From positions 1-17,035 of the forward strand of contig CALXAZ010000140.1 of NCBI GenBank assembly GCA_944386395.1: a DNA stretch of 17,035 nt, read 5' to 3'. Shown piece by piece: positions 6,568-15,500 of the stretch (the first letter of the stretch is position 1; the number at the start of each line of letters is the position of its first letter). A program made the translations under genes and the position numbers. The notes beneath the pieces were generated by a model, which saw only the letters and a list, made by a program, of their open reading frames with translations, ran no database searches and was not told the DNA's origin. This DNA is from an uncultured Clostridia bacterium. Its GTDB lineage: Bacteria > Bacillota > Clostridia > Oscillospirales > JAAYOS01.

Positions 6568-8082
6568 TTATTTTAATGTTTCGCTTCCGCGGTATTGCAG
6601 GGCCTCAGCAAGATGAGCGGGCTTTATCGCAGGGCTGTTATCGAGATCTGCTATCGTGCGCGAAAGCCGGAGTATTCTGTCATATGAGCGTGCAGTAAGA
6701 CCAAGTTTGTCAAAAGCAGCTTTCATAAGTCTGGAACATGCATCGTCAAGATTGCAATATTCGGGTATGAGCTGAGAAGGAAGCTGAGAATTTGATTCTA
6801 TCCCATGTTTGAGATATCTCTTCCTCGCAATTTTGCGGGCAGCCTCTACGCGGGCGCGTATAACAGAGGAGCTTTCCCCAGAGCCTCTTTTTTCAAGCTC
6901 ATCATAGCTGAGCGCCGGGACATCTACCCGAATATCTATCCTGTCGAGCAGAGGACCTGACAGCTTTCCCTGGTATTGAGCAACCTGAGCCTCTGTACAG
7001 GTGCATCGCCCAGAAGGATGACCATACCATCCGCATCGGCAGGGATTCATCGCACATACCAGCATAAAGCGACTGGGATATCTCACCGTACCCGAGACTC
7101 TTGAGAGAGTCACAAATCCGTCCTCGAGCGGCTGACGGAGCACTTCGAGCGCACGCCGGTCAAATTCCGGCAGCTCGTCGAGAAAAAGCACACCATTATG
7201 TGCAAGTGAGATCTCGCCAGGTTTGAGCTGTGTCCCGCCCCCCGTGAGCCCTATAGCAGAGACTGTGTGATGAGGGGAACGGAAAGGACGGGAAGTGAGC
7301 ATTGGATGCTCTTTTGTTATAAGACCGGCAACAGAATGTATCTCTGTTGCTGAAAGGGCTTCCTCACGGGACATTGATGGAAGAATGGATGGTAATCGGC
7401 GGGCAAGCATACTTTTACCTGATCCCGGAGGACCGGAGAGAAGTATGTTGTGACCACCGGCAGCAGCAATTTCAAGAGCCCGTTTTACAGTATCCTGACC
7501 TTTTACATCGGAAAAATCCAACTGCTGTGCATCGTCATCGCTTGGAACCCAGCGTGAAACGGCAGTAAGTAGACGCTTTTCGCATATGTGATCGATTATG
7601 TCGGAGGCATGCTTTGCAGCGTAAACACATATCCCATCCACGAGTGATGCTTCGGCTGCGTTGTCGTATGGTACAAAAATTGTGTTTATCCCGCTACGCT
7701 TTGCAGCAGCAACCATTGGAAGGACACCCGTCACTGGGCGGAGCTCACCGCGAAGAGACAGCTCGCCCAAAAAGGCGGAGTCTTGTGGAAGCTCAGGTAT
7801 GCTGCCATCAGCAGAGAGAAGACCCATGAGTATTGGTAGATCGTAGAGCGAGCCCTCCTTGCGGGTATCTGCTGGCGCGAGATTTACTGTTATACGTTTT
7901 ACAGGAAAGGAAAAGCCACAGTTTCGTATTGCGGCGCGTACCCTTTCACGGGACTCACGAACCGAGGCATCAGGCAATCCAACGATATCGAAAGATGGAA
8001 GCCCCTGAGAAAGAAAGGTCTCTACCCTAACGGTATATCCGTCTATCCCAAGAATACCTACAGAAGATACTCCACTTATCAT
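6568..8082 (-). CDS. comM: YifB/ComM family Mg chelatase-like AAA+ ATPase
   Basis: 504-residue AAA+ protein. In naturally competent bacteria ComM is a hexameric helicase that promotes branch migration during transformation; in Clostridia the role is less clear. Domains: an N-terminal ChlI-like domain (1-180; VGLPDASVRESRERVRAAI is diagnostic), then the AAA+ core with Walker A GPPGSGKS (about 217-224) and Walker B VLFLDE (about 298-303). A Cys cluster CRC plus CTC (about 348-362) is next, usually metal-binding in this family, followed by a C-terminal Mg_chelatase_C helical domain. Start: ATG 8082 with a GGGTGGGAG ribosome binding site 4 nt upstream; the TTG at 8100 adds only six residues, which fall in that site. 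It has a good promoter of its own and leads a minus-strand operon. Confidence 0.93.
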   Translation of the reverse strand: MISGVSSVGILGIDGYTVRVETFLSQGLPSFDIVGLPDASVRESRERVRAAIRNCGFSFPVKRITVNLAPADTRKEGSLYDLPILMGLLSADGSIPELPQDSAFLGELSLRGELRPVTGVLPMVAAAKRSGINTIFVPYDNAAEASLVDGICVYAAKHASDIIDHICEKRLLTAVSRWVPSDDDAQQLDFSDVKGQDTVKRALEIAAAGGHNILLSGPPGSGKSMLARRLPSILPSMSREEALSATEIHSVAGLITKEHPMLTSRPFRSPHHTVSAIGLTGGGTQLKPGEISLAHNGVLFLDELPEFDRRALEVLRQPLEDGFVTLSRVSGTVRYPSRFMLVCAMNPCRCGWYGHPSGRCTCTEAQVAQYQGKLSGPLLDRIDIRVDVPALSYDELEKRGSGESSSVIRARVEAARKIARKRYLKHGIESNSQLPSQLIPEYCNLDDACSRLMKAAFDKLGLTARSYDRILRLSRTIADLDNSPAIKPAHLAEALQYRGSETLK

Positions 8083-8115
8083 CTGTCTCCCACCCTTCAA
8101 AACACTATTTTTTAC

Positions 8116-8144
8116 ATGATAACGCAGAAAGTATGTTTTTGCAA
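8116..8144 (-). promoter_or_regulatory. SigA-type promoter of the comM-like operon
   Basis: On the minus strand: TTGCAA (8139-8144), a 17-bp spacer, and TATCAT (8116-8121). Expected start is near 8109, leaving a leader of about 27 nt that includes the GGGTGGGAG ribosome binding site. The 8145-8279 stretch between this and the PFOR promoter holds nothing else that I can name. Confidence 0.65.
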
Positions 8145-8279
8145 TAGAAATTGTTTAAAGAAAAAGCTCTAAAAGCCCTTTTGCTGGAGGACGGAAGAAA
8201 AAGTGTATAAAAGAGATTGACAATAAGTTAACAGAATATGGCACAGCTGATAAAAACATAAAAAACCAGACAATTTCTG

Positions 8280-8308
8280 TTTACATCAATAACTTTTAGT
8301 GCTAGAAT
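8280..8308 (+). promoter_or_regulatory. Extended -10 promoter of the pyruvate:ferredoxin oxidoreductase gene
   Basis: TTTACA (8280-8285), a 17-bp spacer, and TAGAAT (8303-8308), preceded by TGC at 8300-8302, which makes an extended -10. Expected start is about 8315. A strong promoter suits a highly expressed fermentation enzyme. The ribosome binding site AAGGAGG (8383-8389) lies 11 nt before the ATG. Confidence 0.68.
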
Positions 8309-8310
8309 AT

Positions 8311-8326
8311 CATGTAGATATACATG
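8311..8326. promoter_or_regulatory. Palindrome at the PFOR transcription start (candidate operator)
   Basis: CATGTA (8311-8316) and TACATG (8321-8326) form a perfect 6-bp inverted repeat with a 4-nt centre, straddling the expected +1. A weaker ACAT/ATGT pair continues to about 8340, and a 6-bp repeat AAAGGA/TCCTTT lies at 8359-8373. A repressor could bind here. It does not look like a Rex site (TTGTTAA type). No assignment is made. Confidence 0.35.
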
Positions 8327-8400
8327 CCTATATTATATGTGTGTCTTTATCATGTCAAAAAGGACGATCCTTTAATACTTTTAAGGAGGAAATAGTTAAC

Positions 8401-11400
8401 ATGGCACGTAAAAAGAAAACCATGGACGGCAACACCGCTGCCGCACACGTTGCGTATGCGTTCACCGATGTTGCGGGAATTTATCCGATAACTCCGTCCT
8501 CGGTTATGGCAGAAAATGCCGACAAATGGGCTGCCGCCGGTCAGAAAAATATTTTTGGTCAGACCGTAAAGGTTGTCGAGATGCAGTCTGAAGCTGGTGC
8601 TGCGGGTACGGTTCACGGCTCTCTTGCTGCAGGTGCGCTTACCACGACCTTCACAGCTTCACAGGGTCTGCTTCTTATGATCCCGAACATGTATAAGATC
8701 GCGGGTGAACTGCTTCCGGGCGTTATCCATGTTTCTGCCCGCGCTGTTGCTTCGCATGCGCTCAACATTTTTGGCGACCATTCCGATGTTATGGCTTGCC
8801 GTGCTACAGGCTTTGCCATGCTTGCCGAAACAAATCCGCAGGAAGTTATGGATCTTGCCGCTGTGGCACATCTTTCCGCCATTAAGGGGCGCGTTCCATT
8901 CCTGAATTTCTTCGATGGATTCCGCACTTCTCACGAGCAGCAGAAGATCGAAGTGTGGGACTATGATACACTGGCAAAAATGGTCGACTATGATGCTGTT
9001 AAGGCTTTCCGCGCACGTGCTCTCAACCCTGAGCATCCTGTCCTCCGTGGTACAGCTCAGAACGGAGATATATTCTTCCAGGCACGCGAAGCCTGCAACA
9101 CCTATTATAACGCCCTCCCGGCAGTAGTCGAGGAGTATATGGACAAGGTAAATGCAGAGCTTGGAACAAACTATCAGCTCTTTAATTACTATGGAGCGCC
9201 GGATGCAGAGTATGTTATTGTTGCTATGGGTTCGGTATGTGATACTATTGAAGAGACTATCGATTATCTTGCAAAGCAGGGCGAAAAGGTTGGTCTTGTA
9301 AAAGTACGTCTTTATCGTCCGTTTGTCGCAGAAAAGCTTTCGGCTGCTATCCCGGCAACGGCGAAAATTGTTTCAGTTCTCGATAGAACAAAGGAGCCCG
9401 GTTCCCAGGGTGAGCCGCTCTATCTCGATGTTGTTACAGCTCTGCGCAATACCGGCAGGGACAATATCAAGGTCTATGGCGGACGCTATGGTCTCGGTTC
9501 TAAGGATACTCCGCCTTCCAGCATCATTGCTGTTTACCGCAATATGCAGTCGGCTGAGCCTAAAAAGACATTTACAATCGGTATCACCGATGATGTCACA
9601 TATCTCTCTCTCGAGGAAAAAGAGCATCCGATCACAACTCCGGAAGGGATCACATCATGTAAGTTCTGGGGTCTTGGCTCTGACGGTACTGTTGGCGCTA
9701 ACAAAAACTCCATCAAGATAATCGGCGACCATACCGACATGAACGCTCAGGCGTACTTCTTCTACGATTCAAAGAAGTCTGGCGGTATCACAGTGTCGCA
9801 TCTCCGCTTTGGCAACCAGCAGATAAAGTCTACCTACTATATCTCACAGGCTGACTTTGTAGCGTGCCACAATCCGTCCTATATCGGTAAGTACAAGATG
9901 GTACAGGATGTGCGCCCGGGTGGAACATTCCTGCTTAATGCTCCGTGGACACAGGAGAATATTGGCGAGCATCTGCCGGCAGATGACAAGAAGTATATTG
10001 CCGAAAACAACATAAAGGTATATGTGGTTGACGCTACACATATTGCAAAGGAGATAGGTCTTGGTGGACGTATAAACATGATACTTATGTCTGCGTTCTT
10101 CAACCTCTCCAAGATACTGCCGATAGATGATGCGGTAAAGTATATGAAGGAAGCTGTTGTCGCATCTTACGGCAAGCGCGGTGAAGAAGTTGTAAACATG
10201 AACTACAAGGCTATCGAGGCAGGTCTTGAGTCTGTTCATGAGATAAATGTTCCCGCTGAGTGGAAGACAGCTGTTGATAACACAGAGGCGCACAAGGTTA
10301 CGGGTGATCGTCAGAATCTTGTAGACTTTGTAAACAACATAATGATCCCGACAAATGCGCAGCAGGGAGACAAGCTCCCAGTATCCGTGTTCAAAGGAGC
10401 GGAGGATGGAACATTCCCGCAGGGCTCCGCTGCATATGAGAAGCGCGGTATTGCTGTTGACGTTCCGAAGTGGATCCCGGAAAACTGCATTCAGTGCAAC
10501 CAGTGCTCGTTTGTTTGCCCACATGCTGTTATCCGTCCGTTCCTGTTTAACGCAGAAGAAGCTGCAGCGGCTCCGGAAGGCTTCAAGTCCAAGAAGGCTA
10601 TGGGTAAGGGTCTTGAAGAGCTTCAGTTTGCTATTATACCGTCTGTCCTCGACTGCACAGGCTGCGGCGCGTGCGTAAATACATGCCCTGCCAAGAACAA
10701 GGCTATTGTTATGGTTCCGGCTGAGGAGCAGGCGGCTGTCCAGGAGCAGTTTGATTACGCATTCCATAAGGTTTCTGAGAAGCCAGAGGTATTTAATGCG
10801 TTTAAGGAAAATACCGTTAAAGGCTCACAGTTCAAGCAGCCCCTTCTCGAGTTCTCGGGTGCTTGCGCAGGCTGCGGTGAGCCGGCATATGCAAAACTTA
10901 TCACCCAGCTCTTTGGCGACAGAATGTTTATTGCCAATGCAACAGGCTGTTCGTCAATATGGGGCGGTTCTGCACCTTCCACTCCGTATACCGTCAACAA
11001 GCAGGGCAAGGGTCCGGCATGGGCAAATTCCCTTTTCGAGGACAACGCAGAATATGGCTACGGCATGTACCTTGCAACAGAGCAGCGCCGTGCAAAGCTT
11101 GCTGATATAGTAAATAAGCTTATTTCTATTGAGTATTGCCATGAGAATATCGTGGCTGCGGGCAAGGAATGGCTGGCTAACATGTACGATGGCGAGGGTT
11201 CAAAAGCCGCTGCAGCAAAGCTTATTGAGGCATGCAAGCTTCAGAAGGATGATTGCACATGTGAGGCATGCACGCTTGCACGTGAAGTACTGGCAAATGC
11301 CGATATGCTTGTCAAGAAGTCTGTGTGGATCTTCGGCGGAGACGGATGGGCATATGATATCGGATTTGGCGGACTCGACCATGTCATAGCTTCTGGTCAG

Positions 11401-11979
11401 GATGTCAACATCTTCGTATTTGATACTGAGGTCTATTCCAACACAGGCGGTCAGGCTTCCAAGGCCTCCCAGATTGGTCAGGTTGCACAGTTTGCTGCTG
11501 CTGGTAAGGTTCAGGCAAAGAAGAGCCTCTCTGAAATAGCGATGTCCTATGGTAATGTATATGTGGCTCAGGTATCTATGGGCGCCAATATGAACCAGAC
11601 CGTAAGGGCTATTTCTGAGGCTGAGGCATATCATGGACCATCTATCATCATTGGTTATGCACCCTGCATTAACCATGGTCTTAAGGGTGGTATGGGCAGA
11701 GCGATGGAAGAAGCTAAGAATGCTGTTGAAGCAGGCTACTGGCATCTGTTCCGCTTTGACCCGAGCCTCAAGGGCGTCGAAGGTAAGAGCGCATTCCAGC
11801 TCGACAGCAAGGCTCCGACAGCTTCTTACAAAGATTTCATCAGCGGAGAAGTTCGTTATTCCAGCCTTGCACGTTCCTTCCCGGAGAGAGCGGCAGAGCT
11901 GTTCGACAAGGCAGAAGTCAATGCAGCAGAGCATTACGCAAAGCTCCAGAAGCTTGTTGAGCTCTACAAGCAGGACTAA
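8401..11979 (+). CDS. nifJ: Pyruvate:ferredoxin (flavodoxin) oxidoreductase, single chain
   Basis: Oxidises pyruvate to acetyl-CoA and CO2 and reduces ferredoxin; a cytoplasmic homodimer central to clostridial fermentation. At 1192 residues it matches the single-chain form. Order: an alpha-type domain (GNTAAAHVAYAFTDVAGIYPITPSS), the gamma-type domain (about 420-620), then the 8Fe-8S ferredoxin domain with Cys696/699/702/706 and Cys752/755/758/762. Last is the TPP domain with GDGWA (980-984) and YSNTGGQASK. The proximal cluster ligands Cys822, Cys825, Cys850 and Cys1089 are all present. Start: ATG 8401 (MARKKKTMDG), with AAGGAGG upstream; the frame is open to a GTG at 8299, but this overlaps the promoter. 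Codon use is richer in CGT/CGC and C-ending codons than its neighbours, as expected for high expression. It has its own promoter and terminator. Confidence 0.98.
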   Translation: MARKKKTMDGNTAAAHVAYAFTDVAGIYPITPSSVMAENADKWAAAGQKNIFGQTVKVVEMQSEAGAAGTVHGSLAAGALTTTFTASQGLLLMIPNMYKIAGELLPGVIHVSARAVASHALNIFGDHSDVMACRATGFAMLAETNPQEVMDLAAVAHLSAIKGRVPFLNFFDGFRTSHEQQKIEVWDYDTLAKMVDYDAVKAFRARALNPEHPVLRGTAQNGDIFFQAREACNTYYNALPAVVEEYMDKVNAELGTNYQLFNYYGAPDAEYVIVAMGSVCDTIEETIDYLAKQGEKVGLVKVRLYRPFVAEKLSAAIPATAKIVSVLDRTKEPGSQGEPLYLDVVTALRNTGRDNIKVYGGRYGLGSKDTPPSSIIAVYRNMQSAEPKKTFTIGITDDVTYLSLEEKEHPITTPEGITSCKFWGLGSDGTVGANKNSIKIIGDHTDMNAQAYFFYDSKKSGGITVSHLRFGNQQIKSTYYISQADFVACHNPSYIGKYKMVQDVRPGGTFLLNAPWTQENIGEHLPADDKKYIAENNIKVYVVDATHIAKEIGLGGRINMILMSAFFNLSKILPIDDAVKYMKEAVVASYGKRGEEVVNMNYKAIEAGLESVHEINVPAEWKTAVDNTEAHKVTGDRQNLVDFVNNIMIPTNAQQGDKLPVSVFKGAEDGTFPQGSAAYEKRGIAVDVPKWIPENCIQCNQCSFVCPHAVIRPFLFNAEEAAAAPEGFKSKKAMGKGLEELQFAIIPSVLDCTGCGACVNTCPAKNKAIVMVPAEEQAAVQEQFDYAFHKVSEKPEVFNAFKENTVKGSQFKQPLLEFSGACAGCGEPAYAKLITQLFGDRMFIANATGCSSIWGGSAPSTPYTVNKQGKGPAWANSLFEDNAEYGYGMYLATEQRRAKLADIVNKLISIEYCHENIVAAGKEWLANMYDGEGSKAAAAKLIEACKLQKDDCTCEACTLAREVLANADMLVKKSVWIFGGDGWAYDIGFGGLDHVIASGQDVNIFVFDTEVYSNTGGQASKASQIGQVAQFAAAGKVQAKKSLSEIAMSYGNVYVAQVSMGANMNQTVRAISEAEAYHGPSIIIGYAPCINHGLKGGMGRAMEEAKNAVEAGYWHLFRFDPSLKGVEGKSAFQLDSKAPTASYKDFISGEVRYSSLARSFPERAAELFDKAEVNAAEHYAKLQKLVELYKQD

Positions 11980-12010
11980 TTTACCTGATTTAAAACATTA
12001 TAGTTTTTAT

Positions 12011-12045
12011 AAAAAAGCCCGGATAGTAACTATCCGGGCTTTTTT
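12011..12045 (+). terminator. Rho-independent terminator after PFOR
   Basis: Stem 12011-12025 with 12031-12045 (AAAAAAGCCCGGATA pairing with its complement), 5-nt loop, six T in the right arm and TGTTTTG after. It lies 31 bp after the PFOR stop. Confidence 0.93.
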
Positions 12046-12053
12046 GTTTTGTA

Positions 12054-12082
12054 TTGAATTTATTGTGAATAAAGCATATAAT
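12054..12082 (+). promoter_or_regulatory. SigA-type promoter of the small membrane protein gene
   Basis: TTGAAT (12054-12059), a 17-bp spacer, and a perfect TATAAT (12077-12082). Start is expected near 12089, giving a leader of about 80 nt. The EF-G-like gene has the same hexamer pair and spacing. Confidence 0.7.
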
Positions 12083-12168
12083 ATATATCGAGACAAACTT
12101 GCACTGAATGAAGATAACAGGAATGGTTTTTTCTGATGTATAAACTTGGTTTTAGGAGGATGAAAAGT

Positions 12169-12405
12169 ATGTTTACTGAAAAAAAGCGTAGCATATCAAG
12201 GCTTGCTGTTTTTGCAGGGTTTGCTACAGGCGTTATTGTGGGATTTATGCTTTCCCCGATAAAAAATGGAGTGGGGAACAATAGTGGAAATACCACACAT
12301 TATCACTATGGGATGGAGAGCATCCAGGAGGATACCGAGAGATGTGAGACCGGGACCTGTGAGGGTCAAACTGAGATCGAAAATAGCGAAGCAGAGGAAG
12401 AATAG
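12169..12405 (+). CDS. Small single-TM protein, hypothetical
   Basis: 78 residues. A short basic N-terminus (MFTEKKRSISR) is followed by one helix rich in Gly, Ala and Val (about 11-31, ending MLSP), then a polar Asn/Gly linker with HYHY, and an acidic, disordered-looking tail with a CETGTC motif and EEE end. The helix-then-LSP pattern resembles YtxH-like small membrane proteins, but no conserved domain can be claimed. Start: ATG 12169, 9 nt after AGGAGG (12154-12159). The in-frame ATGs at 12136 and 12160 are less likely: the first has no good ribosome binding site and the second abuts the AGGAGG. A clear promoter, ribosome binding site and downstream hairpin make it a real gene. Function unknown. 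Confidence 0.75.
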   Translation: MFTEKKRSISRLAVFAGFATGVIVGFMLSPIKNGVGNNSGNTTHYHYGMESIQEDTERCETGTCEGQTEIENSEAEEE

Positions 12406-12408
12406 TGC

Positions 12409-12459
12409 TTGCCGCACGCTCAGATGGCAGATTTATTGCGTTATGTGGGCGTGCGGCAA
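12409..12459 (+). terminator. Long-loop hairpin after the small membrane protein gene
   Basis: Perfect 11-bp GC-rich inverted repeat TTGCCGCACGC/GCGTGCGGCAA (12409-12419 and 12449-12459), extendable by three inner pairs, closing a loop of about 23 nt. It begins 4 nt after the stop. The tail is AAATTTTACC, a weak T-run, so termination may be partial or the hairpin may stabilise the mRNA 3' end. Confidence 0.5.
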
Positions 12460-12514
12460 AATTTTACCTGTTTGTAGTGATGATACAGAAAGTGTCAGAT
12501 TTTTTTAAAAAAGC

Positions 12515-12543
12515 TTGTTAGAAGTGGAAGGATAATGTAAAAT
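12515..12543 (+). promoter_or_regulatory. Promoter of purL
   Basis: TTGTTA (12515-12520), a 17-bp spacer, and TAAAAT (12538-12543), with TG directly before the -10. The leader would be about 48 nt, too short for a purine riboswitch plus expression platform. I see no PurR-box-like pair and no other gene in 12460-12597. Confidence 0.5.
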
Positions 12544-12597
12544 ACTATTTGGGGTGTGTTGAAAGCATACCAAGTAAAAGACAAATGAGGTAGGGAA

Positions 12598-15500
12598 ATG
12601 TCAGTTTTTAGATGTTTTACAGAACGGAGAGAGGGTTTTGACCTCGAGGCGCGTGCGCTTGCGGCAAATCTCGTGGAGTCGCTCGCAGTAAAACCGGAGT
12701 ATATCCGCATTTTCAACCGCTATGACCTTGAAGGGATTGACGGAAATGTGTACGCTCAGGCGCGTACAGCAGTCATGTCAGAGCCCCAGACAGATATATG
12801 TTACGACGAAAAAATGCCAGAAATTACCGGCGAATACAGTATCTTCGCTGTAGAAGCTTTGCCCGGGCAGTATGATCAGCGTGCCGATTCCTGCGCGCAG
12901 TGCATACAGATGATAACAAGAGGGGAGCGCCCAGCAGTAAATACAGCGAAAGTATATGTGCTTGGCGGGAGTATAGGCGAGGTTGATCTGGAAAAGATAA
13001 AGAAATATATTATAAACCCTGTCGAAAGCAGGGAGGCTTCGCTTGAAAAGCCGGAGACGCTCAAACAGGAGTTCATTATTCCGACAGAAGTGGAAACGCT
13101 GCATGGATTTATAGATATGAGTAGAGAGCAGCTGGCAGAGCTTCTCGCAGAGCGAGGGCTAGCGATGGACATGGATGATCTCGTGTTTTTGCAGTCATAT
13201 TTTAAGGAGGAGCAGCGCGATCCTACATTGACAGAGCTGAAGGTTGTGGATACATACTGGTCAGACCACTGCCGCCATACAACATTTTCCACAGAGCTGG
13301 ATAAGACTGACATAGCTGACCCGGCGGTTTTATCTACCTATGGCGAATATCTCTCAGCCAGAGAGGAGGTCTATGGGGAGAGAATATCTGAAAAGCCTGT
13401 CACGCTTATGGATATTGCGACAATGGGGGTAAAGCTGCTAAAAAAGCGGGGTCTTTTGCCGCTGCTTGATGAGTCGGAGGAGATAAATGCCTGTTCGGTG
13501 AAGGTGGACGTAGAGGTTGACGGGAATCCGGAAAAATGGGTGATGATGTTTAAAAACGAGACACATAACCACCCGACCGAAATAGAGCCATTTGGCGGTG
13601 CGGCAACCTGCCTTGGTGGTGCGATCCGTGACCCGCTCTCAGGGCGGAGTTATGTATACCAGGCGATGCGCGTTACCGGCGCGGGAGATCCAACGGTGCC
13701 GGTAAGTGAAACACTTGAGGGCAAGCTACCCCAGAAAAAGCTGACAACAACTGCGGCTGCAGGATATTCCTCATATGGAAATCAGATAGGGCTTGCGACA
13801 GGCATAGTAAGCGAAGTGTACCATCCTGGATATATTGCCAAGCGGATGGAGATAGGGGCAGTAGTGGGTGCTGCGCCTGAGAAGAATATAGTCAGGGTAC
13901 GTCCGGAGGATGGAGACATAATCATACTTCTTGGAGGACGCACCGGGCGTGATGGTATAGGCGGGGCAACCGGCTCTTCAAAGACGCATACGCTACAGTC
14001 GCTTACAAACTGTGCCGCAGAGGTGCAAAAGGGAAACCCTCCTGAGGAGCGCAAGCTTCAGCGCCTTTTCAGAAACCCGAAGGTATCTACAATGATAAAG
14101 CGTTGTAACGATTTCGGTGCGGGTGGGGTTTCGGTTGCAATAGGCGAGCTTGCTGATGGGCTCGAGATAGATCTGGATAAGGTTCCTAAGAAATATGAGG
14201 GACTGGATGGGACCGAGCTTGCTATATCTGAGTCTCAGGAACGTATGGCTGTCGTTATTGATGCTGAAAATAAAGACAGGTTTATTGCAGAGGCTGAAAA
14301 GGAAAACCTAGAAGCTACTGTAGTTGCAAGAGTCACTGCGGTGCCGAGACTCAGGATGTCATGGAATGGCAAGGTGATAGTCGATATAAGCAGAGAGTTC
14401 CTCAGTTCCAATGGAGCAGAAAAGCACACCACTGTAAAAGTGTGCGAATATGCAAAAAAGCAGGTAGAAAATGTAGAGAGAAGCGCAGCAGAAAGACTAA
14501 AAGAGCTTGCCGGAGATCTTAACATAGCTTCGCAGCGTGGACTGGTCGAGAGGTTCGACGGGTCAATCGGAGCGGCGTCGGTCCTTATGCCGTTTGGAGG
14601 AAAGACGCAGCGCTCACCGGCACAGGCGATGGCTGCCCTTTTCCCGGTTGAAAAGGGAAACACGTCTACGTGTTCGGTCATGGCATATGGGTTTAATCCA
14701 TATATATCGTCAGAAAATCCGTATAAAGGTGCGATAACGGCGGTGGTTGAGTCTGTAGCAAAGCTTGTTGCTGCGGGTTGTGATTATAAAAACGCGTATC
14801 TGACCCTTCAGGAGTATTTTGAACGCCTGAGAGATGAACCGGAGAGATGGGGCAAACCGTTTGCAGCGCTGCTTGGTGCGTTTGCAGCGCAAACTGGGCT
14901 GGGAATTGCCGCGATAGGCGGAAAGGATTCTATGTCCGGTTCGTTTATGGATATAGATGTCCCGCCGACTCTTGTTTCCTTTGCTATAGCGGCTGAAAAT
15001 GCTGAAAATATAATATCAACAGAGTTCAAAGGTGCCGGAAATCCTGTGTATATATTTAAGGCTCCGGCTGTAGACGATTTCAAATCCCTGAAAAGCATGT
15101 GGAGCCTTGTAACGGGATATGTGCGTGCAGGAAAGATACTTTCTGCGTGGGCACTTGGAACAGGTGGAGCTGCCGAAGGTGTGATGAAGATGGCATTTGG
15201 AAACCAGATAGGATTTAAAGCGTCGCTGAATGTTGGATCAGATACCTTCTTTGCACAGAGTTATGGCTCGATTATAGTAGAGGCTTCGGAGAGCTTGGAC
15301 GAGGGGATTTTTGTAGGACGTACTACGGCGGAAAAAGTAGTTGAAATTGCTGGAGAAAAGGTCAAGCTGGGTGAATTGCTCGAGATATGGGAAGCTAAGC
15401 TTGAAAAGGTATTCCCAACAAAGGTGGAAGCCGGCGGAGAAGCGAAAAAGGTGCCGGTGAAAAGAGCTGCTCCTATTGTAAGAACGGAAAAGCTTGCAAA

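Noticed and set aside
8299..8400. N-terminal extension of PFOR from a GTG at 8299
   Set aside because: The GTG overlaps the predicted -10 element, and the extension has no family homology; ATG 8401 has an AAGGAGG site and the expected start sequence.
9844..10767. 307-codon open frame on the minus strand inside the PFOR gene
   Set aside because: It lies wholly antisense to a gene with full family homology and intact cofactor motifs, has no ribosome binding site that I can see, and its protein is low-complexity with no recognisable domain.
12460..12597. Purine riboswitch or PurR box before purL
   Set aside because: I looked for the conserved junction and loop blocks of the purine riboswitch and for paired PurR-box-like sequences, and found neither; the predicted leader is also too short.
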